Source: JADMIH01 sp036399775
Lineage (GTDB): Bacteria; Chloroflexota; Chloroflexia; QHBQ01; JADMIH01
Assembly: GCA_036399775.1 (NCBI GenBank)
Contig: DASWMJ010000085.1
Span: 1-64,000 of the forward strand
DNA length: 64,000 nucleotides
Direction: 5' to 3'
A program made the position numbers and the translations under genes. The notes under the pieces were generated by a model. The model ran no database searches, was not told where the DNA came from, and was given only the letters and a program-made list of their open reading frames with translations. Shown in pieces: positions 35,255 to 43,813 of this stretch; within the stretch, counting starts at the first letter, position 1; every line of letters starts with the position of its first letter.

Positions 35255-36622
35255 CTATCTGCCCAGTACCTTGACCTTTCCGCTGGACCCTAGGGCAGAT
35301 TTTATCCGGTCATCGAGGTCCGGCCCCTCGAACCACGCACGGTAGGGTACCGCCAAAGGTCGCGCATGAGGCTCGATTAGCTGGGGCGTGTATCGACGTA
35401 TAGCCGCATCGGCCAGCAAATAGCCATGATTCTCCAATATCTGCGCTTCCGCATCGCTGAAAGTGTCCATGTCGGTCCGTATCTGCGCGATGAAGTTGCT
35501 CACGGAGCCGGGGGAGTATCCCGCTGGCGGCGTTTGTCCTTTCAGCCCATAACGAGCCGTGGGCGTGCCTATGCCCCAGTACGTGCCTTGCAGGGTATAG
35601 GGGTTTGTGGGGCAAAGATCGTGGGCGATAAAGTTCGACATGAGCCAGCGCTTGCGTAGGGCCGTTGATTGGTTGCCCATGATCCTCATGGGGCGTGATA
35701 GTCGCCACACGATCCCTTTATCCCAGTCTGGGTCGAAGGTGGCTCCCCCATCGGATACCAACACTATCTTGTGCGACTTCCAGACCGGCTCCAGCCCCAG
35801 GTTATCGTAGACCCCCGCGTCGTTAAGCATGAGTGAAGAGAGATTCTTCTTGTAGTTGGGGTCTCCATTCTTCCTGGCATTTGAGTCGACCAATTTGGCC
35901 GACTTGAAGTCGTCGGGCACCGGCATCGGGTCAAAGGCCGGAGGAAAGCATGAGGAGGCGGCTACCGCACGCGCTATCGGCCAATCAGGCGCCGGCCGCA
36001 TATATCCAACCTGGTAGTCGCCTACCGCCTCTTTGGAGAATATCCAGTTCACCCCATAAGATAGCTCCGCTGCGCAGAATATGAACCTGGGGCGGTCGGG
36101 CAGGTCTCGCAACGTCTTGCCGTTGATGTGGCGCTTATAGGTTTCCATGAGACCCTCGACTGACACGCTTGGTTTCCCGATAAGGTTCCAGGGGGGCCAT
36201 AACCTCTTGAGGAGCGGCCCGGTGCGCCGGTTCTTTTGAGTGAACTCCAGGAAACGCTGGGTAAGGTTGTTCCATTTGTCGGTCTCTATTATGGTGCCGG
36301 GCGAAGGCCAGGGGTCCAGGTGAGCAGCAAAGTACGCGGCTGCGATGCTGCCGCCTGAGACGGAGGAGATCGTCTCGATCTTTGAAAGTACGCCAAGCTC
36401 GTTCAGGCGTCGCATTGCCCCCAGGTGAAGTAACGCGGCCCGGAATCCACCCCCGGATAGGCAAAGTGCGATTTCGTGAGTGCGCACTCTGTTTGGCAGA
36501 TAAGTAACCGCATCGTGTTCGGTCACACTCTTCTCACCGGCTGGCAGGGCTGCTTCCGGTAGCTCACCGGGTATCAATTCCATGTCCGAGGGTGTATCCA
36601 TACTTATCAGCTCCTCCTCCAT
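35255..36622 (-). CDS. Patatin-like phospholipase
   Basis: 455 residues. The oxyanion loop is SGGGFRA (56-62), the nucleophile Ser89 lies in SVSGGS, and the catalytic Asp268 in NDAGVYDNLG. This is the Ser-Asp dyad of patatins, which hydrolyse acyl chains of lipids. There is no signal peptide, so it is expected to act from the cytoplasm on membrane lipids. Patatins serve as membrane-damaging effectors in several bacterial conflict systems. Start: ATG at 36622 after AAAGGAGG; ATG at 36601 also has GGAGGAGG before it. It sits between module B and the membrane protein. Confidence 0.85.
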   Translation of the reverse strand: MEEELISMDTPSDMELIPGELPEAALPAGEKSVTEHDAVTYLPNRVRTHEIALCLSGGGFRAALLHLGAMRRLNELGVLSKIETISSVSGGSIAAAYFAAHLDPWPSPGTIIETDKWNNLTQRFLEFTQKNRRTGPLLKRLWPPWNLIGKPSVSVEGLMETYKRHINGKTLRDLPDRPRFIFCAAELSYGVNWIFSKEAVGDYQVGYMRPAPDWPIARAVAASSCFPPAFDPMPVPDDFKSAKLVDSNARKNGDPNYKKNLSSLMLNDAGVYDNLGLEPVWKSHKIVLVSDGGATFDPDWDKGIVWRLSRPMRIMGNQSTALRKRWLMSNFIAHDLCPTNPYTLQGTYWGIGTPTARYGLKGQTPPAGYSPGSVSNFIAQIRTDMDTFSDAEAQILENHGYLLADAAIRRYTPQLIEPHARPLAVPYRAWFEGPDLDDRIKSALGSSGKVKVLGR

Positions 36623-36649
36623 TGTTGGGGCCTCCTTTTGTCAGGGTTT

Positions 36650-38098
36650 TCAATCCATCAGAGTATAGTCAACGAATAGCTCGGTGATTTCACAGGCGTT
36701 ATTGAACTTTGCTCGTTGCCTCGGACTCAGGCCCTTCAAGCGGTCAGGTGGAAGTTCGTCTTCGTGGCCAAGCAAGAGCCGCCCCATAGTCTTGTCCAGC
36801 AGCGCCGTCTCCAGTGGGGGGAAGGGCATTTTCCACTTCCGTTCGTTTACCACCTCGCGGTCTACAGGAATAAAAGCAACCATTTTCTCTTTGTTCGTCA
36901 TCAGTTCTAACCCTCTTCCCTGTAGAGTGGCGTTATGGCTGCCGTGATGTCCTACTTTGTAGAAGACGACTCGGTTCAGGAGTTGCTCAACATTGATGAT
37001 GCATTTCGCGTCGTTGCCGTCGCACACGGACCACCGGCACGAGTCCCAGGAAGCCCAGTTGCCTGCCTGGGCGTCGCCGGGGAAAAGGAGAACGTCCCCA
37101 GACTCCACCAATTCGATAGCCAGGGCCAGGCTCGTGTTATTGGTGTCGCTGTCGAGGGTTAGAGCAAGCCCACCTGTCATACTTATCCATACGTCGTCAA
37201 TCCTGCGCCAGGGTTGTTGCGAGTGACTTTTGTTGAACCCGTAGTGTTGTTTGAAGAATGGATCGCCCTTTGCCTCACTGACTGAGACCCGGTAGTAAGG
37301 ATCGAAGGGGACGTACCCCGTCTGCGAGTCCGCATCATCGCTTGTTGAAGTGGGCCGCACCGTAGCCAGCAGGCCTTCAGCGAGGGCAGCGCGGCTGAAT
37401 CCATACGCTTCTCCTTTCCGTGGGTCGCTCCTCTTGATCTTTTGTTCGTCGTAGGGAGGTCCGAGCACGTAGAAGCGAACACCATCGAATACGCCTTCAA
37501 TCGGCTCTGCCACCTTGTCAGGCAAGGGCGGATACAGGTAACATATTCTTTCTCCGGCGCGTTGTCGCAAGTACTCGATGGCCGCCTGGGTGCCGCTGAC
37601 TTTTTTATCAGTGGCATCGGCCTGACCAAAGAAGTCAATTACCCCGGCTATACCATCTCTGTAGGCGCTTACGGACTTGGGAAAGCGGTCCAGGGCCAGG
37701 CGCGCAGCTTGCAAGCCGAGTTCTTGCTCCCCGCGTAGCTTGCGAGCCAACCCATCGTCAGGCTTCTCCGTCCAGGCAAGCCACAATCTCGCTATCTCGA
37801 TGTCGTCCCAGACATCCTGCGCCTGAAGGAAGCCGGACAGGTGATCCCAATGCTGATGGGTAGCGACCAGCAGATCGATCTGGCCGCCGGTTTCACATTT
37901 GATGTCCTGGGTAACGCTGCGCATCCGGTTGGTCTGATCCTCGGTACCGACGAAGACCCCGCAATCGATGAGCATGAAGGATTGATGAGAGCCACGCTTG
38001 AACCTTATGAGGAAACAATCGCCAAGACCCTGTCTGTACATGCGGACCCGCACTTCCAGCTTGTTACCGGCTTTGCGCGTATGCTTGGACTTGATCAT
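36650..38098 (-). CDS. ComEC-like MBL-fold hydrolase, module B
   Basis: 482 residues, paralogue of the hydrolase at 30344-31834. Metal motif THQHWDHLSG at 80-89, then LLFPGDAQAGNWASW and YKVGHHGSHNATLQ. The opening VRVRMYRQGLGDCFLIRF is shared with module A. All visible ligands are intact. It follows peptidase B by 15 nt and is followed by the patatin after 27 nt, a tight operon. Confidence 0.8.
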   Translation of the reverse strand: MIKSKHTRKAGNKLEVRVRMYRQGLGDCFLIRFKRGSHQSFMLIDCGVFVGTEDQTNRMRSVTQDIKCETGGQIDLLVATHQHWDHLSGFLQAQDVWDDIEIARLWLAWTEKPDDGLARKLRGEQELGLQAARLALDRFPKSVSAYRDGIAGVIDFFGQADATDKKVSGTQAAIEYLRQRAGERICYLYPPLPDKVAEPIEGVFDGVRFYVLGPPYDEQKIKRSDPRKGEAYGFSRAALAEGLLATVRPTSTSDDADSQTGYVPFDPYYRVSVSEAKGDPFFKQHYGFNKSHSQQPWRRIDDVWISMTGGLALTLDSDTNNTSLALAIELVESGDVLLFPGDAQAGNWASWDSCRWSVCDGNDAKCIINVEQLLNRVVFYKVGHHGSHNATLQGRGLELMTNKEKMVAFIPVDREVVNERKWKMPFPPLETALLDKTMGRLLLGHEDELPPDRLKGLSPRQRAKFNNACEITELFVDYTLMD

Positions 38099-38113
38099 CG
38101 ACTGGTCCCTTTC

Positions 38114-40072
38114 TTAGTACCCTCTGTGTAAGATTGCGAAAGGCTCCTCCACGCCATGGTGAGGTAGCGCCCCAAAATAGGTGGCCCTCAGGGAGGGATC
38201 GTAGCTCCGGTAGTCCCGGTATGCTTTCCAGCGCGCCTTATCACGTATGCTTTTTACGATGCTGTAGGTCAGCTCAAGCTTATCCAGGTCGAGGATCAGA
38301 GTACAACCGCCCTTGAAGACGAAGCCTTCACCATCCCCACCTTTGGTCTTGATGAGCGGATGCTCTGTGCTTTGAGTGAGGGTAATGACCAGTTGGTTAA
38401 GGAACCTGCCATCGGGACCCACCCTACGGGCGGGCTGGAGCGAATTAACTTCAAAATCCGGCTGCTCATCGTTGCCGAAAATGTTACTGTCCGGGGAGAA
38501 CACCAGGCCGGTGATTTTCTCGAAATGCTTGGCGCACTCCGGATTGGCAACATGCTCTTTGAGCATCTCTTCAAGGCGCTCCTTCATATGCTGGGTCTCC
38601 TCAAAAGCCTCCTCCCGGGTGGCAAAGTATTTTGCCCGGTCCGGGAAGTCGCGCAACTTCTTGGCGATAGGCCTGAACAGCGCGTTCGCCTGGGGGCTGA
38701 CCTTCGGCCAGATCAAGCCATCTACCGAGAGACCGTGCGCATGCTGGGGATAGATTCCCCTCCTGCGAAACGCCTCGATAAAAGCAACACGATAGCCGCG
38801 CTCATCATCCGGTACTATATCTACGTCCGCCGTAATTATGGCGCGCAAATAGTCCCCAAAGTCAATGTCTACCGGTGGGCAGTAGTCGAGGGCACGCACG
38901 CAAGCATGAAGAACGTGTTGAGCGGCTGTTGCTGCTTCTTTGGAAAGGCGGTTTACCAGGTCGGGGTGGAGCGCGCCCTCCGGCAGGATCCCACTCCCCC
39001 CTGTGGCGATACGTATAAGATCTGCTACGCGCCTATCATAGATAGACACGAAGGCGTCGAATATAGTGGCTACCAGGATAGCGCCACGAGCGTGGGGTTC
39101 GAGTACGTTCTGGTACTGCGTTGGGTCCGGCTTCAGCGCCACCCATTTCTTAGTCTCCCGGTCAATCTCCCCGAGGGCGTCGCGCAGAGCACCATCTAAC
39201 CCGATAGCTGCTCCAAGTTGTGCAGCCAGCTTGCTAAGCAGGTTTTCGAGGTGTAAGTTGCCACGTATTCTGGCAACTTCGTGCCGCAACACTTCAGGGA
39301 AGCTAAAGTGCTGAAACAGGGCAACTATATCGGCAAACGCCTCATGAAAGGCACCTACGTCGGGTTGGCTCAGTTGATCAGCATAGTTATCGTACATGCC
39401 GTCCAGCAGGGCATGTGTAGTTTCGTGCGCTATGATGTCATGTGAAAGGCATGTGTATACGTGACCGCGCGCATCCATGGACGAGAGAGCATAGCCGAAC
39501 AAAAGAGCGACCTTATCGGGGCTGTAATAGGCGTTCAGATCGGGCATCGCGTGTGGGTAGACACGCAGGCGGGGCACATACTGTCTCTCCTCTATTTTGT
39601 CCGGGTCCTCCCGGGATCTGACTTTGTGGGATGCCCATAGAGCTTTCCTTCCCAGGGCGCGCTCGAAGTTATCTATGGTGGTCATCACCACAGCATATAC
39701 CATCTGCTGATGGAACTGCGGGTTGCTTTCGGAAGGCGATAATCCGTCTTGGGCGAGCACCAGGGGGTCGTTGAGATCTACAGGCTCGTAGAAATACTTG
39801 GTGCCAGGGTCGTAATCAACGACCTCCACATACTCGCCCACCGGCCCGACGCCAAGCTTATCCGCCCCCTCCCATGTGACCTTGAATACCACTTCATTGA
39901 CCAATGCCGTATCAAGCTCCAGGGAAAGGCTTGGATCGAAAGCGTATCCACGCAACCGCCTGAAAGCTGGAGGGGGGGCTGGATTGGCCTTTTTCCGCCG
40001 CACCTTCTTTGTTCGCATCTCGTCCATCGTTGGCGTATCACCGTCGCTATCGTCTACTGTGAAACCCTTCAT
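38114..40072 (-). CDS. Thermolysin-like zinc peptidase, module B
   Basis: 652 residues, paralogue of peptidase A but without its Gly-rich start. HETTH at 216-220 and FHEAFADI supply the gluzincin zinc site. PPAFRRLRGYAFDPSLS near residue 35 and the C-terminal FKGGCTLILDLDKLELTYSIV match peptidase A. No signal peptide. The N-terminus MKGFTVDDSDGDTPTMDEMR is echoed by the remnant upstream at 40171-40342. Confidence 0.75.
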   Translation of the reverse strand: MKGFTVDDSDGDTPTMDEMRTKKVRRKKANPAPPPAFRRLRGYAFDPSLSLELDTALVNEVVFKVTWEGADKLGVGPVGEYVEVVDYDPGTKYFYEPVDLNDPLVLAQDGLSPSESNPQFHQQMVYAVVMTTIDNFERALGRKALWASHKVRSREDPDKIEERQYVPRLRVYPHAMPDLNAYYSPDKVALLFGYALSSMDARGHVYTCLSHDIIAHETTHALLDGMYDNYADQLSQPDVGAFHEAFADIVALFQHFSFPEVLRHEVARIRGNLHLENLLSKLAAQLGAAIGLDGALRDALGEIDRETKKWVALKPDPTQYQNVLEPHARGAILVATIFDAFVSIYDRRVADLIRIATGGSGILPEGALHPDLVNRLSKEAATAAQHVLHACVRALDYCPPVDIDFGDYLRAIITADVDIVPDDERGYRVAFIEAFRRRGIYPQHAHGLSVDGLIWPKVSPQANALFRPIAKKLRDFPDRAKYFATREEAFEETQHMKERLEEMLKEHVANPECAKHFEKITGLVFSPDSNIFGNDEQPDFEVNSLQPARRVGPDGRFLNQLVITLTQSTEHPLIKTKGGDGEGFVFKGGCTLILDLDKLELTYSIVKSIRDKARWKAYRDYRSYDPSLRATYFGALPHHGVEEPFAILHRGY

Positions 40073-40170
40073 CGTGCTTTCTTACCTCCTGAGGCGAAGT
40101 AGGCGCTGCCGGTGTGGCCGGGCCTCTAAGGTGACAAATAAGACAAGACGCGCTGGGCTACGGGACTCCC

Positions 40171-40342
40171 TCAACCCTCGAACTCAACATCCACGAACGG
40201 GCGGTCCGCGACGTTTATTAAGGGCTAAGAGATGGCCTTTACGTGCTCGCTCACCGGCCCGACGCCAGGCTTAGCCGTGCTCGCATATCCTCCATCGTTG
40301 GCATATCATCACAGTTATCGTCTATTGTAAAAATCTTCATGG
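40171..40342 (-). pseudogene. Remnant of a fourth peptidase-MBL module
   Basis: From the ATG at 40340-40342 the frame reads MKIFTIDDNCDDMPTMED, homologous to the start of peptidase B. It then jumps to a degraded copy of the LGVGPVGEYVEV region, with stops, and after a further jump ends in NVADRPFVDVEFEG and a stop at 40171, the exact tail of hydrolase C. About 140 bp around its two ends are repeated at 40342-40480. I read this as a fourth module collapsed by internal deletions. Confidence 0.75.
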
Positions 40343-40429
40343 CTTTTTACCTCCTGAGTTGAAGTAGGCGCTGCCGGTATGGCCGGGCCTCTAAGGTTAC
40401 GATAAGACGCGCCGGGCTGCGGGAATCCC

Positions 40430-41767
40430 TCAACCCTCGAACTCAACGTCTACGAACAGGCGGTCCGCGACGTTTATGAAAGGCTTATCCAGGTCTATCT
40501 TCGCGCCGATAGCGAGCGGGCAATATACTTCATCACACCGCTTCATCAACTCTTCCAGCACCGGCTTGCTTGGAACGTTATTGTAAGTTTCGAGGTAGGT
40601 TGAGACTACCGCTACGCGCTTCCGGTCGTCGGGACGGTTGAGTGGCAGAATCTTGTCGAGCGACTCGTCCATCGGAGTGGCGTTGGAACTGCCGTGGTGG
40701 CCTATCTTGAGGAAGTGTACCGGCTCAAGGACCCCTCCTTGAATTGTACTCATCGTTCGCCAACTTCGTAGCTCTGCGTCGCCCGGAAAAAGCAGCTTCC
40801 AACCGCGCCACTCCATGCAGAAGACCACGCTCGTGTCGTTCGCGGCTGCATCAATCGCCAGCAGATTATCGGACACGCCCTGGCGACGCTTCTCAACCAG
40901 GTCGTAGAAAGCTCCACCATCCACACCAGGAGGAGGCTTGGGGACAACCAATTCGCCCGCCTGGTTTTGCTGGCCTGCCTCCGCCATTGTTAGCCCCAGC
41001 GCCATCGGCTGGAGCGGACGATAGTAGACGGCGGTATTCTCTTCGGGCGCCCATATACTGAACTTGGCCTCCGTAAATGGGTGCCTCCCCTCAAGATCAA
41101 CCCCTCTGAAGACATAAGTAGTGTTCTCAGCGGGGGCTATTTCACGCAGGAACTCGACGCAGTGTGTCGTGCGTAAGGAGTTGGTGGGTGGGAAGGGGGC
41201 GGCGGCCGTGCCCAGCTCCTCGCCTGCGACACTGTTGTTGAGCAAGAGCGTGGCAAGCATATTCGCGGTCCTGGCTACCCCCGGGTCGGCATCAACGTCC
41301 CCAACTTGAGGGGCATCGGTGTCTAGCCCCTTGATATTAAAGGCTGTCAGGCAGAAGCGACGGATATTCTGGAACGTCTCCATCGCCGCCAGCTTCTTTT
41401 TCTTTGCGTCGGGGTGCTTGTCCTCATCGTAATAGTCTCGCGCAGCAGAGGCTGTGAGCCAGGCGTAGCGAGCCGTTAGCTTCTGGTTGAGCTTCAGCGC
41501 CGAATAGAGAGGGCCTTGCACATGGTCGAGGTGTTCATGGGTCATGACGTACAGGTCGAGCGGCTTGCCGTCAAGCTCATCCATGATGTCCTTCACAACA
41601 GGCTCGAAAACGCTGTCAGCGCCACCTTCTCCACTGACGAGAGACACATTTCCGAAATCTATGAGTATATGTTTGGTTTCCACACCATCCGGCCCTTTAT
41701 CGGGGACCGAAATGAGGATGGCGTCTCCAAAATGCACATCGTAAACCCTCACGCGTAGCTTATCCAT
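40430..41767 (-). CDS. ComEC-like MBL-fold hydrolase, module C
   Basis: 445 residues, the most divergent of the three. Metal motif THEHLDHVQG at 76-85, then LLFPGDAELRSW and LKIGHHGSSNATPMDES. It lacks the MYRQGLGDCF opening of A and B but keeps the YDVHFGDAILI equivalent. It overlaps peptidase C by 8 nt. AAGGAG precedes the ATG. Confidence 0.8.
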   Translation of the reverse strand: MDKLRVRVYDVHFGDAILISVPDKGPDGVETKHILIDFGNVSLVSGEGGADSVFEPVVKDIMDELDGKPLDLYVMTHEHLDHVQGPLYSALKLNQKLTARYAWLTASAARDYYDEDKHPDAKKKKLAAMETFQNIRRFCLTAFNIKGLDTDAPQVGDVDADPGVARTANMLATLLLNNSVAGEELGTAAAPFPPTNSLRTTHCVEFLREIAPAENTTYVFRGVDLEGRHPFTEAKFSIWAPEENTAVYYRPLQPMALGLTMAEAGQQNQAGELVVPKPPPGVDGGAFYDLVEKRRQGVSDNLLAIDAAANDTSVVFCMEWRGWKLLFPGDAELRSWRTMSTIQGGVLEPVHFLKIGHHGSSNATPMDESLDKILPLNRPDDRKRVAVVSTYLETYNNVPSKPVLEELMKRCDEVYCPLAIGAKIDLDKPFINVADRLFVDVEFEG

Positions 41768-43508
41768 CTTGGTCTCCTTGCGCTATGTGTAACATTCTTG
41801 CGGTCTCGCGGACGCGCATCACGCCATCTGCGACCTCTGCGCGTATCACCGTACAGAGGGGTTTTCCATCAGGCCCGATAGCTTCGGCCCCAACCTTCAA
41901 GATATTCCGCCCCACCATCCGTTCGAGCATCCGGTCACGGTCTTTCTTTTGCCTGGGATGCTGGTCTGTTGTGAGCCGGGCGATCACCTTCTTGGTATCC
42001 CAATCTATCGCCAGCGTCGTACCCATCGTGACCTGGCGCTCTTTCGGGAGCATTTGCAAGAGGTTCTTGGGGTTGTCTTCCTTCTGGTTCCAGAACACTT
42101 TGAACAAGCACTCGTGCCGGGTTTGAAAATTGCCGTCCGCGTCTATGTAGGGCTTCTTGACGTCCAGGCGCGGTCTGATTACGAAACTCGACACGCCATC
42201 AGGAATACGCAAAAATCGCCGGTTGTCGGGATTGTTGGCGAATTCATAGGCGGCCCAATCGCTCTCCGCCAGAATACCTATGTCAACATTCTTCAGCCCT
42301 TCATAGTCAACATCTGTCTCCACGTCCAACTCTGACGCATCCTCTACAATCAGCCGGTTCACGAACTGTTCCTTTATCCAGTCCTGGCGCTGACGGTCAT
42401 CGGGATAGAGCGTCTGCTCGGCAGCAATTATGCCGCGTGCCAGGTCCGCGAAGGAGGCGTCTCCGGGGGGCATGTAATCAAGACCTCGGAAGATCATCCT
42501 CCTGAACTCTTCGGCCCCTATGGCCAAAGCCTTGCCGGAAGCCGAGAAGTCGGACATGCCTGACTCCTGGCTGTACTTGACCTTCTTCTCGTTATGGATA
42601 TCAACCATCACTGAGTAAAGCGCCCCGCTCAACACTTCGCTCAGTTCGTGAGACTCCACGCTGTCAATAAAGTTGGGCTTGCCTTCCTCGTCGCGGCTCT
42701 CATCCTTCGGGTTGAGCGTCTTCTGGTTGAACAGAGGCCGGAGGTAGCCTGCTCGCCCGGTGGGGTCTATAGCTCGCCCCACTTGCTCGGCTATCGAACT
42801 GAAGGCTGTGGTCTGTTCGATTGAGCCATCGGTTTTGTCCAGCACTTCTAGTGTGAGCGACCTACTGCTGAAGGCCATAAACAAGGCTGTGAGATCGGCT
42901 ATGGCTTCGTGCATGGCAAGAGACTGAGGAGTAAGATTGTCATAGAGGTCTGGGGCGATTCCATCAAGGATCGCATGGCCTGTTTCGTGCGCCACTATGT
43001 CGCGCGATAGGCAGGTAAATACTGTTTGCTGGGGGTTATTTGGGTCAGGGATGTAAAAGAATTGCAGGCTGTGGGACTCACGCTCATAGAACGCATTTGC
43101 CCATTGGCCCGCGCGGGGCACGACCAGCAATTGGGGAGCATCAAACGCCCACACCAGCTTGCGCCCCAGTATCGGCACGTCCCTGTGGTCCGGAAAATTC
43201 GTTCTCTCAAAGAGGTACATCGTTCGAAGTACGGTGGCAAAGACGCTTGTCTGGATGAAGGCATCGGAGAAGATATCCTCCGTATCCACATCGTACCTGC
43301 TGATCTTTTTGCCTTTCGGAGCGGGAACGAAAGCTACGGGTTTGCGTAGCTCTCCTGTCTTATCATCAAAATCGAGTATTGCTACGCGCCTCGTGACCGG
43401 GCCATCAAGGAAGAAGTCCTCATGCTTTATTTCAAAGCCTTCGGACATTTTTTCGCCCTCCGCCGAACTGGCCGGGTCCTTGATCATAAGGGGGACTCTG
43501 ACTTTCAA
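41760..43508 (-). CDS. Thermolysin-like zinc peptidase, module C
   Basis: 582 residues, starting at TTG (43508) with GGAGGTG 7 nt upstream. HETGH at 174-178 and MHEAIADLTALF give the gluzincin site. It lacks the RRLRGYAFDPSLS segment of A and B and aligns only from the catalytic core on. It is the first gene of the eight-gene operon and thus probably the oldest or most independent module. No signal peptide. Confidence 0.75.
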   Translation of the reverse strand: MKVRVPLMIKDPASSAEGEKMSEGFEIKHEDFFLDGPVTRRVAILDFDDKTGELRKPVAFVPAPKGKKISRYDVDTEDIFSDAFIQTSVFATVLRTMYLFERTNFPDHRDVPILGRKLVWAFDAPQLLVVPRAGQWANAFYERESHSLQFFYIPDPNNPQQTVFTCLSRDIVAHETGHAILDGIAPDLYDNLTPQSLAMHEAIADLTALFMAFSSRSLTLEVLDKTDGSIEQTTAFSSIAEQVGRAIDPTGRAGYLRPLFNQKTLNPKDESRDEEGKPNFIDSVESHELSEVLSGALYSVMVDIHNEKKVKYSQESGMSDFSASGKALAIGAEEFRRMIFRGLDYMPPGDASFADLARGIIAAEQTLYPDDRQRQDWIKEQFVNRLIVEDASELDVETDVDYEGLKNVDIGILAESDWAAYEFANNPDNRRFLRIPDGVSSFVIRPRLDVKKPYIDADGNFQTRHECLFKVFWNQKEDNPKNLLQMLPKERQVTMGTTLAIDWDTKKVIARLTTDQHPRQKKDRDRMLERMVGRNILKVGAEAIGPDGKPLCTVIRAEVADGVMRVRETARMLHIAQGDQDG

Positions 43509-43684
43509 TGCAACACCTCCATGTATCGGTCTAACAAACGGACAGTAAAATATGAACCACGTATGACCCTGATATTTGTACTGGAGCAGAACCTACGAGA
43601 ATTATACTTGCGCGCCGCCCTGATGTACTGGCACAAAAAGTGTCACAAATTTTGTATTGGTGTCTATTCCATGTCCGAGAAGGA

Positions 43685-43765
43685 CTCTCAACAATAAGAA
43701 AATGGGCGGCTCAGCCGCCCATTTTCTTATTGTTGAGAGTTCTACGCCTGGCAGGCGTAACTCTT
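43685..43765 (-). repeat. Double-hairpin element, copy 4
   Basis: On the minus strand hairpin A (43738-43765; TACGCCTG-G-CAGGCGTA with AGAGTT/AACTCT outside) overlaps hairpin B (43685-43741; 27-nt perfect arms around a 3-nt loop). The shared AGAGT can pair with either hairpin, so the full stems exclude each other. It starts 49 nt after the stop codon of the SLH protein gene, same orientation. It fills most of the 305-nt gap; the remainder holds only the start signals of peptidase C. Confidence 0.85.
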
Positions 43766-43813
43766 ATATTAGTGTGCGCTTATCGGGTGTTGTTCCGAGG
43801 CGCGTTGCCAGCG

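Noticed and set aside
30344..41767. MBL genes as competence (comEC) or beta-lactamase genes
   Set aside because: They lack the membrane part of ComEC and any export signal, and occur three times paired with peptidases.
10494..43765. CRISPR or phage-related repeats
   Set aside because: The four hairpin copies are dispersed, each next to a stop codon, with no spacers and no cas genes.
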